Positions 34,581 through 43,178 of a DNA stretch of 64,000 bases are shown piece after piece. The position numbers and the translations under genes were made by a program. The DNA comes from Rhizobium sp. N324. GTDB lineage: Bacteria; Pseudomonadota; Alphaproteobacteria; Rhizobiales; Rhizobiaceae. The notes below the pieces were generated by a model, which searched no databases, was not told the origin of the DNA, and saw only the letters and a list, made by a program, of their open reading frames with translations. Each line of letters opens with the position of its first letter. Position 1 is the first letter of the stretch. The stretch covers positions 558,001 to 622,000 of the forward strand of contig NZ_CP013635.1 in the NCBI RefSeq assembly GCF_001664485.1, given 5' to 3'.

Positions 34581-35294
34581 ATGGCCAGTTCGTCCTACCA
34601 GATCATCGTTCGGAACCTGTCTTCGGTCACGCAATACTTTTATCTCTTCCAGAAACAGGCCAGCTTTCCGTCTTTGGTCAGCCCTTCGGTTCTCGCGAGC
34701 AGCCTCGGCTGCCAAAGCGTCGGCAACTACACGAGCTCAGGAGCCCAGATCAATTTCGGTCTGGACAGTCAGATCTACGCAGGTGCGCTTAGCACTATGG
34801 CAGCGGTGCCGCCTTCGCAGTTGATCTCACTGATTTCTCTCGATGCCACGCGATCGATCATCGCCAGCACCACCGCGCACCGCGCCATCACGCTCACCAC
34901 GTCAGACGGTTCGCCGAACAATTCCACAAGCTTGACGCTCGATCCGCTGGGGCTTTCCGCGCCCGCTTATCAATCAGGCGTTCCGGTAGGAGCCTTCGCC
35001 ATGAACGTGCCCAGCTATACGCCGTCACCAGTGCCGGAGCTTTATTGCGGCGTCGCCGCGCTCAACAACGATCAGGCGATCATCCTGTCGAGCTTTATCG
35101 CCCCCGCACCCAACGCGGTCATGAGTTGCATACCGGAGCAGGTCTTTTTCGTAAAGACGGGCTACCAGCCGCTCGGAAGCGCCGTGTCCTATGACGAGAC
35201 CAACACGGCCCGCTGCGATTTTACGACGGGCTATGCAAGCTTCACCGTGACCTACAACGCCAACGGAACCTTTTCGGCGACGGGAGGGCCATAG
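34581..35294 (+). CDS. Hypothetical protein, second tandem paralogue
   Basis: 237 residues. It mirrors the upstream gene: opening IIVRNLSSVTQYFYLFQKQA, the segment DSQIYAGAL where the first has LQYYAGI, then LSSFIAPAP, a conserved cysteine (MSCIPE), DFTTGY and a final NANGTFS. The two are clearly related but far diverged, so the duplication is old. It too lacks a signal peptide and is poor in charges. Function unknown; a surface, spore-coat-like or secreted structural role is only a guess. Confidence 0.7.
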   Translation: MASSSYQIIVRNLSSVTQYFYLFQKQASFPSLVSPSVLASSLGCQSVGNYTSSGAQINFGLDSQIYAGALSTMAAVPPSQLISLISLDATRSIIASTTAHRAITLTTSDGSPNNSTSLTLDPLGLSAPAYQSGVPVGAFAMNVPSYTPSPVPELYCGVAALNNDQAIILSSFIAPAPNAVMSCIPEQVFFVKTGYQPLGSAVSYDETNTARCDFTTGYASFTVTYNANGTFSATGGP

Positions 35295-35361
35295 ATCCAG
35301 AAATCCTTCCGAACCGACGCCACAGCAAGCCATCAACCCCTCGAACGAAAGGAATATAGCA

Positions 35362-35763
35362 ATGTTGCGCACCACGTTGAATTTCGCCGGCCAAACAGCA
35401 CGCGGTAAGATCGCCGGCGGGCTTGTCGTCACCACCCTCTCTCTCCTCGCAACCGCGCTGCCTGCCGCCGCACAGCTCGCCTTTTCGCCCGATTGCCGGA
35501 ACCATCAGCCGATCGCCGTCGCACCGCCGCAGGATGCGATCCTGTTCACCAAGCAGCCGGCGCCCCATTCGAATGGGACGGCCTCCATCTTCGCGATCAA
35601 CGGACTGGACACCTACGTCATACCGCAAGGGGCCAATTCCTGCGTCGTCGCAGCGCCTCATGCGAATGACGAGTATTGCTTCATTGCCCGCAACGACAAC
35701 ACGATCGACGGCGTCGGTTTTGCCGCCATTCGAAATCCGGGCGGCCTGACCGCCTGCCAATAA
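35362..35763 (+). CDS. Secreted hypothetical protein (133 aa)
   Basis: AAAGGAATATAGCA precedes the ATG. A long signal peptide covers about residues 1-37 (GGLVVTTLSLLATALPAAAQ, cleavage near AAAQ). The mature part of about 96 residues has four cysteines (DCRNH, NSCVV, EYCFI, TACQ), suggesting two disulfides. It is 67 bases after the second paralogue on the same strand and may belong to the same transcript. Family not recognised. Confidence 0.65.
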   Translation: MLRTTLNFAGQTARGKIAGGLVVTTLSLLATALPAAAQLAFSPDCRNHQPIAVAPPQDAILFTKQPAPHSNGTASIFAINGLDTYVIPQGANSCVVAAPHANDEYCFIARNDNTIDGVGFAAIRNPGGLTACQ

Positions 35764-35795
35764 GGGCTGAGTTCCGGCCCAGAACATTTCCCTCT

Positions 35796-35821
35796 CCGCC
35801 TTGTCTAAAGGTGTAAGGCGG
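35796..35821 (+). terminator. Hairpin after the small secreted protein gene
   Basis: CCGCCTT and AAGGCGG form a 7-bp stem around a 12-base loop, 33 bases after the stop at 35763. It is a moderate candidate; the loop is long and the T-tract is missing. Confidence 0.4.
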
Positions 35822-36006
35822 GGAGCGTCTGATCAGCGCGGCCGCGCGCCGCCGACAAGGCCTCTATCGATTTTCAGCGCCGCAGCCTTGCGCACCGCCC
35901 GTCAACGGCGGATTGTGGGCTGCGGTCCCGACCAGAGCCCGATCCTCTGCGGAACAATCGGCAGCGTTCAGCGGTTTGGTAGAGCCGGTTAACCGGGGAG
36001 GCTTTC

Positions 36007-36522
36007 ATGCGTGCTGCTCTGATTGCTGCTATGTTCTCGCTGTCCTGCCTGCCTCACACAGCAAAGGCGTCGGAGGCGGGATTTTTGCGATCCTTGGCGG
36101 GCGATTGGCGCGGGACCGGGATGGTACTCACCAGGATCGGCGGCACAAACTTCAATGTTTCCTGCACCCTCAAATCAGACGCGAGTGAATCCGCGGTCTC
36201 GATGAACGGGAAATGTCGCGGCCTTGCGGTCTTCACAAGAGCTTTCTCGGCCAATGTCAAAGCATTGGGACAACGCTACACCGGCAACTACATCGGACCA
36301 TCGGGACAGCCATCCAAACTGGTCGGCAGCAGACAGGGCGAGGCGCTCAATCTTCGCGTGACCTGGGCGCGCGTGGTCAATGGCGATCGCAACGCGACGT
36401 TGATGATCGAGAAATTGGGGCAGGACAGGCTTCGGCTTCAGACGGTCGATCAGGACCCGGCCTCAGGCAAATCCGTGGTGACGAGCCGCATCGATCTGCA
36501 GCGTCCGCCTGCCGGGAAATAG
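36007..36522 (+). CDS. Exported hypothetical protein with lipocalin-like start
   Basis: 171 residues with a signal peptide (about 1-21, LIAAMFSLSCLPHTAKA). The mature start FLRSLAGDWRGTGMVL followed by alternating beta-type segments is reminiscent of small secreted beta-barrel proteins (DUF-type heme-binding or lipocalin-like), but no specific family is certain. Two cysteines (VSCTL, KCRG) may pair. It stands alone, converging on the histidine kinase gene. Confidence 0.65.
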   Translation: MRAALIAAMFSLSCLPHTAKASEAGFLRSLAGDWRGTGMVLTRIGGTNFNVSCTLKSDASESAVSMNGKCRGLAVFTRAFSANVKALGQRYTGNYIGPSGQPSKLVGSRQGEALNLRVTWARVVNGDRNATLMIEKLGQDRLRLQTVDQDPASGKSVVTSRIDLQRPPAGK

Positions 36523-36560
36523 ACAGGTCCATCCGCTAGGGGAGTGCCGGTACAATGCCT

Positions 36561-38210
36561 CTATTCGGCCTTCGCTGCGGGGTCTCCGGTCAGGAAGACA
36601 ACTTCGAAGACGAGCCCTTCGGGCCTGTAGTCCGACCTGGAGCGCGCCTGCGCCCTGGAGGAAAAGGCCCGCTCGATCAGGACCGAGCCGAAGCCTCTTT
36701 TCGTCGGCGTCGACACCGGCGGCCCGCCGGCCTCCGTCCAGACGAGCAGGACGCGCCCGTCCTCGTGCTGCCACTCGATGGCGACGGTTCCATGCTCGCT
36801 TCCAAGACTTCCGTACTTCGTCGCGTTGGTCGCCAGTTCGTGAAGCACGAGGGAAAGCGGCAGGGCGATATCGGCGGGAAGAACCACGTCGGGGCCATCG
36901 AGACGAATGCGTTCCTCCGAGGCGATATGCGCCCGCAAGGCGGCGGAGATGATCTCCCGGATGGGCGCGGCCGACCCCTCCCGCGACAGAATGAGATCAT
37001 ATGTGCCGGCAAGTGCGGCGAGCCTTTCGGCAAAGGCGCTGTAGCTTTCCGGATTGGCGCGCGAGAAGGTCTGCCGGGCGATCGCCTGAACGAGGGCGAA
37101 GCCGTTCTTGACCCGGTGCGCCATTTCACGGACGAGCAGGGTCCGCTCTTCCTCTGCCTGCTCGTTTCGGCGTCTGCGCTCGTCGAGTTCATCGAGCAGC
37201 CGATCGAAGGTGGCGCCGACGACCTCCAGTTCGTCCGCTCCCGTCATGCCGGTACGCGCCGTCGTCTGGCCGCTGCGCCACTTCTCCATCACTTCGGCGA
37301 TCCGGGAGATCGGCACGAGGATGAAGCGGTTGCCGATGAAGATCGCGGCAAGAAAGGCGAAAAGCGCACCGCCGGTGATGGCGAGCGTATTCATCAGCGT
37401 CGCCCGGTTGATCGGCGCGAAGGCTTCCAGCTTCGAGAAGCCGGCGCTGACATAGAGCGGGCTGGCAGGCAGCGCGATCGGCCGATAGCCGAGAACGCTC
37501 GTTGTTCCATCCTTGCCTGCGATCTCGACAACGTCGGGCTGCTCGGCATGGACCAGGCGCTGGTATTCCTCGGATAGGACAGTGCCGACGAAGCGCTCCG
37601 GAAGGGGAACGTGCGCGACGACGGTTCCCTTGCCGTCGGCTATCGTCACCTCATTGCCGGGCGCGACGCCACGCTCGGTGATGCGGTTCTGCAGCCAATC
37701 CACCCGGATTCCGCTGACGATGACGGCCTTGACGGCGTCGCCCTCCATCAGGGGCATGGCGAGCGGCAGGACGGGTCTGTCGACGAGGCGGCTCTGCGTA
37801 TAGGTGCCGACGGCGAACCCCTTGGTGTCGAGGACCTGCTGAAAATAGTCTCGATCGGAGAAGATCACGCCATCGGGAAAAGCCATGCTGCCGCAGACCG
37901 GCTGTCCGTCGAGCCCGACGACGAAGATGGTGCGGATGTTCGGAACGTTTTCCGCGACCGATTTGAGGGCTTCATTGCAGCCTTGGACCTCAAGGTGCCG
38001 CACGGATGGCATGGCGGAGACGGACACGAGAAGAGCGTGCAGCCCCTCCACGATCCGTTCGACTTCCGACGACGCTTGTCTGGCCGCCTGCGCCGCGGAT
38101 GCGCGTACCTCCTCGTTGCGCTGGTGGCGGAGCGCGACTTCGTTGTATGCGAGCATCGCGACCACCGGCGCCAGCGCCGCGACCGCAACTGCAACCAGCT
38201 TGAGTCTCAT
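36561..38210 (-). CDS. HWE-family sensor histidine kinase with periplasmic Cache domain
   Basis: 549 residues: membrane segment at about 3-22, a periplasmic sensor of about 260 residues with a Cache-like core (SDRDYFQQVLDTKGFAVGTYTQ), a second membrane segment near 290-315, HAMP, then the kinase. The HWE hallmarks are present: His in REMAHRVKNGFALVQAIA, HELATNATKYGSLG, and the Trp-x-Glu block VWTEAGGPPV, ending with GFGSVLIERAF. No response regulator lies nearby, so the partner is elsewhere. HWE kinases in rhizobia often act in general stress or light/oxygen signalling; the ligand here is unknown. Confidence 0.9.
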   Translation of the reverse strand: MRLKLVAVAVAALAPVVAMLAYNEVALRHQRNEEVRASAAQAARQASSEVERIVEGLHALLVSVSAMPSVRHLEVQGCNEALKSVAENVPNIRTIFVVGLDGQPVCGSMAFPDGVIFSDRDYFQQVLDTKGFAVGTYTQSRLVDRPVLPLAMPLMEGDAVKAVIVSGIRVDWLQNRITERGVAPGNEVTIADGKGTVVAHVPLPERFVGTVLSEEYQRLVHAEQPDVVEIAGKDGTTSVLGYRPIALPASPLYVSAGFSKLEAFAPINRATLMNTLAITGGALFAFLAAIFIGNRFILVPISRIAEVMEKWRSGQTTARTGMTGADELEVVGATFDRLLDELDERRRRNEQAEEERTLLVREMAHRVKNGFALVQAIARQTFSRANPESYSAFAERLAALAGTYDLILSREGSAAPIREIISAALRAHIASEERIRLDGPDVVLPADIALPLSLVLHELATNATKYGSLGSEHGTVAIEWQHEDGRVLLVWTEAGGPPVSTPTKRGFGSVLIERAFSSRAQARSRSDYRPEGLVFEVVFLTGDPAAKAE

Positions 38211-38362
38211 CCTGTTCCCTCTCGGACGAGGGTTCGTAGCATGATCGGGACGATCTGGCCCAGATCACGCAGGCAATCTTGTTTACAAAATATCAACATA
38301 GGAATCAGGACATCCAGGCGCAAACCTTGCCGAGCGTGCGATCGCGGCTAGATAATCCAAGG

Positions 38363-39670
38363 ATGAATGATGCCAAAAGCACCTCCTCCGAAGGTTCTGC
38401 CGCCGGGTCTTTCTCGCCGCGGCCACTAAATGGCGCCATGGCGGATGAGGTCGAACGTCTATTATCGGGCCGTACCCGCGACATCCGCCTGACGGGGGAT
38501 CTGCGCCGCAGATATGATGAGAGGTCATGGCGGCAGACGGCGAAGGTCATCCGGTCCTGGATGATATGGGTGGCATTTGTCGATATCCTGACGCTGGCGC
38601 TGAACGCTATCCTGCTTCCCCACCAAATCGTCCTGCCGATGGTCGCTCCCGCCTGCCTTTTGCCGCCGGCGGCAATTTTCACAGCGGTCGTCTGGAGCAA
38701 GCCGCGCCCGGCGGCGGTTCAGCGCGCATCGCTGGTCGGGGGAATGTTCATCATTCTGCTGTCGGTCGCACTCGTCGGCGTCTTTGCCGGAGGGGAGTTT
38801 TACGAGCGGCATCTGACCATCATGCTGTTCGTCGCAACGAGCGCAATCACCATCTTCAGCGCCCCGCTGGCGTGGACGATCGCCATCGCCTGTTATGCAC
38901 TCTGCCTCTATTTCATCCTGCAGTGGTACAACCCGCTTGCGGAAACCGGCAGCGTCATTGCCGGGACCCTGTTCTTCTCCTGCGGTATCATCGCAACCGT
39001 CGTTGCCCGGCGGACGATGAACATCCTGGCGCAGAAGACCTTTCTCCTGGACTGCAGGGATCAGCGCCGGGTGGCGGAACTGGCCGATGCGAACGCCCGG
39101 CTGGAGCGGCTGGCCAGAACCGATCCGCTGACGGGGATCGCCAACCGCCGTTGGATGATGGAAACGCTCGAGGGCCTGTGGCGCAATGGCGGTGAGACAG
39201 GCGTCGTCACAGCCATGCTCATGTGCGATATCGATCACTTCAAGGCGCTGAACGACAAGCTCGGTCATGGCGAGGGCGACCGCTGCCTCGTCAAGGTTGC
39301 CGGCATCATCCAGAGCTGCGTGCGGGCCGATCGCGACCTCGTCTCGCGCCATGGCGGCGAGGAATTCCTGATCGTGCTTCCAGATGTCGACGAAGACGAG
39401 GCCGTCGCGGTGGCAAAACGAATACGCGAAAGCGTGGAAGCCGCAGCCCTGCCGAACCCTTCCTCCGGTGTCGGCCCTTCCGTCACTCTGAGCGTCGGAG
39501 TAGCCTTGAAATCGGCGCTCGACTCCGACATCTCACTGGCCAATCTCCAGCACGAGGCCGACATGGCTCTCTACCGTGCCAAGGAAGCTGGCCGCAACCA
39601 GGTCTGCGTCTTCCGTCGTCCGCACCAGGCTGCACCCTCCGCCGCGGAACATATCGCCGCCCGGCGCTAG
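38363..39670 (+). CDS. Membrane diguanylate cyclase (GGEEF)
   Basis: 435 residues from the ATG at 38363; the ribosome-binding site is weak, and 38438 is an alternative. Six hydrophobic segments lie between about 65 and 245 with no named sensor domain, then a GGDEF domain of about 165 residues. The active-site motif is GGEEF (RHGGEEFLIVLP), a fully active variant. No EAL domain follows. It is divergent from the HWE kinase with 152 bases between them. This is the third c-di-GMP enzyme in the window. Confidence 0.88.
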   Translation: MNDAKSTSSEGSAAGSFSPRPLNGAMADEVERLLSGRTRDIRLTGDLRRRYDERSWRQTAKVIRSWMIWVAFVDILTLALNAILLPHQIVLPMVAPACLLPPAAIFTAVVWSKPRPAAVQRASLVGGMFIILLSVALVGVFAGGEFYERHLTIMLFVATSAITIFSAPLAWTIAIACYALCLYFILQWYNPLAETGSVIAGTLFFSCGIIATVVARRTMNILAQKTFLLDCRDQRRVAELADANARLERLARTDPLTGIANRRWMMETLEGLWRNGGETGVVTAMLMCDIDHFKALNDKLGHGEGDRCLVKVAGIIQSCVRADRDLVSRHGGEEFLIVLPDVDEDEAVAVAKRIRESVEAAALPNPSSGVGPSVTLSVGVALKSALDSDISLANLQHEADMALYRAKEAGRNQVCVFRRPHQAAPSAAEHIAARR

Positions 39671-39708
39671 AACGGGGACATTCCGATCTGCCACCCGCCT
39701 GATCGACG

Positions 39709-39909
39709 TCAGCGGATCACCAGGATCGCAACCATGGCGACTGCCGAGACGAGGCCGCCGGCGTTGAGCCCGAAGATCAGATATTCTGCCGCCTTTTGCC
39801 GGGAATGACCGAGCTCCACATTTCCAAAGACGGCCGTCAGCCCGCCTGCGATCCAGCTCGCCAGCGTCAGAGCGCCGAGAAGAAGAGCCCATTGCGTTGC
39901 TGTATCCAT
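39709..39909 (-). CDS. Small two-helix membrane protein (66 aa)
   Basis: The ATG at 39909 has GGAGCAGGAC upstream. Two hydrophobic helices (about residues 5-25 and 43-64: LLLGALTLASWIAGGLTAV and LNAGGLVSAVAMVAILVI) are joined by a short polar loop (NVELGHSRQKAAE). It converges on the diguanylate cyclase gene. No family recognised; many rhizobial genomes carry similar small inner-membrane proteins. Confidence 0.6.
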   Translation of the reverse strand: MDTATQWALLLGALTLASWIAGGLTAVFGNVELGHSRQKAAEYLIFGLNAGGLVSAVAMVAILVIR

Positions 39910-40104
39910 GTCCTGCTCCAATACGGATGCACGCCCGGCCGAGAAAATTCCCGTGCGGGTTTACCGGTAACAAGCCAAGCCCGCTTTTGTTTCCACGTCG
40001 ATAGCGCACTTTGAGGTGAGCAGTCTGTCGGCGGACGTGAGGCGGCGGGGCAGCCTTCTGCTGTGGCTCACCATCGGGAAATCACTGAAGCCTTGACGTC
40101 CGCG

Positions 40105-40118
40105 TTATGTCTACATAA
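40105..40118. promoter_or_regulatory. GntR-type operator TTATGT-CT-ACATAA
   Basis: Perfect 6-bp arms with a 2-base centre, 36 bases upstream of the GntR gene at 40154. This is the size and place expected for autoregulation by a GntR/FCD protein. Confidence 0.6.
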
Positions 40119-40153
40119 TGTCTTCAAAAGAAATTATTTAGACGAGCTGCAAT

Positions 40154-40849
40154 ATGAATAGCGAAATTGCCACGCCCGATCGCAAGTCCAGCCTCGAACT
40201 CGCACTACGCAGGCGCATCCTGACGATGGAACTGCCTCCAGGTGCGGTGCTCGATGAAGTGGCTTTGAGCGAAGAATTCGGGCTTTCACGACCGCCGGTG
40301 CGCGAGCTGATGCGGCAGATGGCTGGCGAGGGTTATATCGAGCTCGAGACGAACCGCGCCGCTCGCGTCAGCTCCATGAGCTACAACTCGCTGCGCGACT
40401 TCTTCCTGCTCGCGCCGATGATCTACATTACCGCCAACAAGCTCGCCGCCGAGAACCGGACGAAAGCGGAACTCGAGGTTCTCAAGCAGATCCAGCGCGC
40501 CTTCCGCAAGGCGGTCGATGATTGCGACGTCGAGGGCCGGGTCTTCTACAACGACCAATTCCACCGCCAGATCGGCGACATGGCTCATAATGTCTACGTC
40601 GTTCCAAGCCTGCGCCGCCTGCAGATCGACCATGCGAGGATCGGCAAGATCTTCTACCAGCACCCGAACACGCCGCGCATGCAGGAAGAACTCGAGCTGG
40701 CATCGGATCAGCACGACGAGATGATCGAGGTCATCGAGCGGCGTGACGCCGATGCCTCCGGCGAGCTGGCGCGGCTGCATATTGAACTCTCCCGGCGGAA
40801 CATGGCGATGTACGCCGCCCCAGAGGGACTACAGACGCCGACCCTCTAG
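40154..40849 (+). CDS. GntR family regulator (FCD type)
   Basis: 231 residues with an N-terminal winged helix (about 12-75, EVALSEEFGLSRPPVRELMRQMAGEGYI) and a helical FCD domain with the metal-site pattern FYNDQFHRQIGD and a later DQHDEMIE. It is the first gene of a plus-strand run with the DapA-like enzyme (71 bases on) and the FAD oxidoreductase, and has its own palindrome upstream. It likely controls this catabolic unit. Confidence 0.88.
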   Translation: MNSEIATPDRKSSLELALRRRILTMELPPGAVLDEVALSEEFGLSRPPVRELMRQMAGEGYIELETNRAARVSSMSYNSLRDFFLLAPMIYITANKLAAENRTKAELEVLKQIQRAFRKAVDDCDVEGRVFYNDQFHRQIGDMAHNVYVVPSLRRLQIDHARIGKIFYQHPNTPRMQEELELASDQHDEMIEVIERRDADASGELARLHIELSRRNMAMYAAPEGLQTPTL

Positions 40850-40920
40850 GTCAGGCAATCATAGACGCAGCTCAAGACATCCGGCTCGACCTTCGGCCTA
40901 ACGCAACGGGATTTCCATCG

Positions 40921-41808
40921 ATGACCGCCTTTCCCTTTCCAGGACTCAATCTCGCAATCACCACCCCGTTCGATGATGCCGGCCGCATCGATTACGGACG
41001 GCTTGAAGTCAACGTCGAACGCTATCTCGCCGCAGGCGTCCGCAGCTTCCTGTTCAGCTCGGGAACCGGCATGCACGTCTATCTCTCCAAGCAGGAGTCC
41101 GAGGAACTGGTCCGCAGGGGCGCGAAGATCGTCAATGGCCGTGCCAAGGTGATTGCCCAGGCCTCGGCCTTGCTGGTGGAAGACGTGGTGGAGCGGACCG
41201 CTCGCGCCCGCGACGCCGGCGCCGAAGGCGTGATGGTGCTTCCGCCCTTCTTCGAAGGGCCGACCGACGACGAGGGCATTCTCGATTTCTACGCCGAGGT
41301 CGCCAGATCTGGCCTTCCCGTCATCGGCTATAACGTGCCCCAGGCGGTCGGTGTCGCCATTACGCCGGAGCTCCTCGACAGACTGAACGACATTTCGGGC
41401 TTTTGTGCCGTCAAGGACAGCAGCGGGGATTTGGGAAAACAGGCAGCCCTCATCCGCAGCGGCCGTTTCGTCATGAACGGCGCCGACCCTCTCGTTCCCT
41501 ATGCGCTCTATGCCGGGTGCGACGGCCTGATCTGGGGTGGCGCAAACTTCGCGCCGAAAACCTCTGTCGCCCTCGTCGAGGCGGCGGCTCAGCGCAAATG
41601 GGACGAGGTCCGCGAACTCTGGAAAATCCTGGAGCCGGCGATGGGTCTGATCTGGGAAGGTGACTACGTGCAGTCCGTCTATGCAGCCGCCGAGCTGATC
41701 GGTTACGGCGCCGGCGCCCCGAGAAAGCCGCTGCGCGCTCTTGCCCCGGAAAAGCTTCCCGCTCTGCGGCGCGCGCTCGAACCGCTCATCGAGCGGGAAG
41801 CGATTTGA
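40921..41808 (+). CDS. Dihydrodipicolinate synthase/N-acetylneuraminate lyase-family enzyme
   Basis: 295 residues of the DapA/NAL class I aldolase fold. The Schiff-base lysine is in FCAVKDSSGDL and the catalytic tyrosine in VIGYNVPQAVG; the early SSGTGMHVYLSKQE block replaces the usual GTTGE motif, so the substrate differs from DapA itself. The family covers lyases, dehydratases and deaminases of 2-oxo acids. Next to an FAD amine/imino oxidase, a deaminase or dehydratase step in imino-acid or sugar-acid breakdown is plausible. The gene ends two bases before the next start. Confidence 0.85.
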   Translation: MTAFPFPGLNLAITTPFDDAGRIDYGRLEVNVERYLAAGVRSFLFSSGTGMHVYLSKQESEELVRRGAKIVNGRAKVIAQASALLVEDVVERTARARDAGAEGVMVLPPFFEGPTDDEGILDFYAEVARSGLPVIGYNVPQAVGVAITPELLDRLNDISGFCAVKDSSGDLGKQAALIRSGRFVMNGADPLVPYALYAGCDGLIWGGANFAPKTSVALVEAAAQRKWDEVRELWKILEPAMGLIWEGDYVQSVYAAAELIGYGAGAPRKPLRALAPEKLPALRRALEPLIEREAI

Positions 41809-41810
41809 CC

Positions 41811-43157
41811 ATGACCCGGGCGGCACAGAACGTCTTCGTCGCATCCAGGCTTCCCAAACGCGCCGGTGTGTCGGGCTGGGTGGCGACGCTTGCGCCGCGC
41901 ATGCCGCGCCCGGCCCTGAATGAAGCGATCTGCGTCGACGTCGCGATCATCGGCGGCGGCTTTGCCGGCCTGTCGGCGGCCCACCGGATTTCGCGGCTCG
42001 ATCCGACCGTCCGGGTCGCCGTTCTCGAAGCCGGCATCGTCGCTGAAGGCCCGGCCGGGGCCAACTCCGGCTTCATCATCGATTTGCCGCACGAGGTTTC
42101 CTCGGACGATTTCAGCGGCGAGTCGGAAGCCAGGTTCCGCGACTCCGTGCTCCTGCAGCGTTCGGCGATTGCGCTGGCGAGCGAACTCGCCGCTGAGAAC
42201 GGCTGGGGAAAAGATCTGTTTGATGCCTGCGGCCGCTACAGCGTCGCAATGAGTGCTGAAGGCGACAAGCATCTCGAGGCCTATTCGCAGCAGCTTTCGA
42301 AGATGGGCGAAGCGCACCGCCTGCTCAAAGGCCCGGAAGTCGAGGCGGTGACCGGATCGAAGGCCTTCACTTCGGGGCTTTTCTCACCCGGCACGATCAT
42401 CATTCAGCCGGCCGCCTATATCCGCGGCGTGGCCGACTGCCTGAAGCAGCCGGTGCGGCTGTTCGAGCAGACGCCGGCCCTCTCCTTCGAGCGCTCCGGC
42501 GACGGCTGGCTGGTGAAGACGCCGAAGGGATCGGTGCAGGCGGGCAAGATCATCCTCGCCAATAACGGCCATGCGGAGAGCTTCGGTTTCTTTCGCGGGC
42601 GTCTCCTGCATGTCTTTACCTATGCCTCCCTGACGGAGGCCTTCGATCCGGCAAGGCTCGGCGGCGAAAGGAAGTGGGCGGCGACCCCGGCGCTGCCGAT
42701 GGGAACGACGGTGCGGCGCATCAACACCGGCGGCGGCGACCGCATCCTGGTGCGATCGCGCTACAGCTACAATCCGGGCATCGAGATCAGCGATGCCGCC
42801 ATTCGCAGCGCCGGCCGTCTGCATGACGGCAAATTCACCCATCGTTTCCCTGGTCTCGCCGGTGTCGGCATGCAGTATCGCTGGGGAGGCGCGATGGCGT
42901 TGACGCGCAACCATGTGCCGGCCTTCGGAGAAATCGAACGCGGGGTCTTCGCCGCCTGCGGCTGCAACGGCCTCGGCGCATCGAACTCCACCGCCGCCGG
43001 CATCGCCGCGGCCGAACGCGTGCTCGGGCACGATTCCGAACTCGGCCGCATCTACGACCGCCTGGCGGCGCCGGTTCTGCTGCCGCCGCAGCCGCTGACG
43101 ACGATCGGGGCGAAAATCCATCTTGCCTATCGCGAATGGCGTGCCGGGACGGAGTGA
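41811..43157 (+). CDS. FAD-dependent amino-acid/amine oxidoreductase (DAO family)
   Basis: 448 residues from the ATG at 41811, two bases after the DapA-like stop, so the genes are coupled. FAD binding is shown by VAIIGGGFAGLSAAHRI near residue 45 and by the C-terminal block GCNGLGASNSTAAGIAAAE. The plan resembles gamma-glutamylputrescine oxidases and other DAO-fold enzymes that oxidise a C-N bond. The motif after the dinucleotide fold, EGPAGANSGFIIDLPH, is distinctive. No signal peptide. The substrate is likely an amino or imino acid handed to or from the DapA-like enzyme. Confidence 0.83.
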   Translation: MTRAAQNVFVASRLPKRAGVSGWVATLAPRMPRPALNEAICVDVAIIGGGFAGLSAAHRISRLDPTVRVAVLEAGIVAEGPAGANSGFIIDLPHEVSSDDFSGESEARFRDSVLLQRSAIALASELAAENGWGKDLFDACGRYSVAMSAEGDKHLEAYSQQLSKMGEAHRLLKGPEVEAVTGSKAFTSGLFSPGTIIIQPAAYIRGVADCLKQPVRLFEQTPALSFERSGDGWLVKTPKGSVQAGKIILANNGHAESFGFFRGRLLHVFTYASLTEAFDPARLGGERKWAATPALPMGTTVRRINTGGGDRILVRSRYSYNPGIEISDAAIRSAGRLHDGKFTHRFPGLAGVGMQYRWGGAMALTRNHVPAFGEIERGVFAACGCNGLGASNSTAAGIAAAERVLGHDSELGRIYDRLAAPVLLPPQPLTTIGAKIHLAYREWRAGTE

Positions 43158-43178
43158 GACGGCGCCGAGCGCGCCGCC

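Noticed and set aside
43158..43178. Short GC-rich inverted repeat between the convergent FAD oxidoreductase and dehydrogenase genes
   Set aside because: Only a 5-bp stem is possible with no T-run; too weak to call a terminator.
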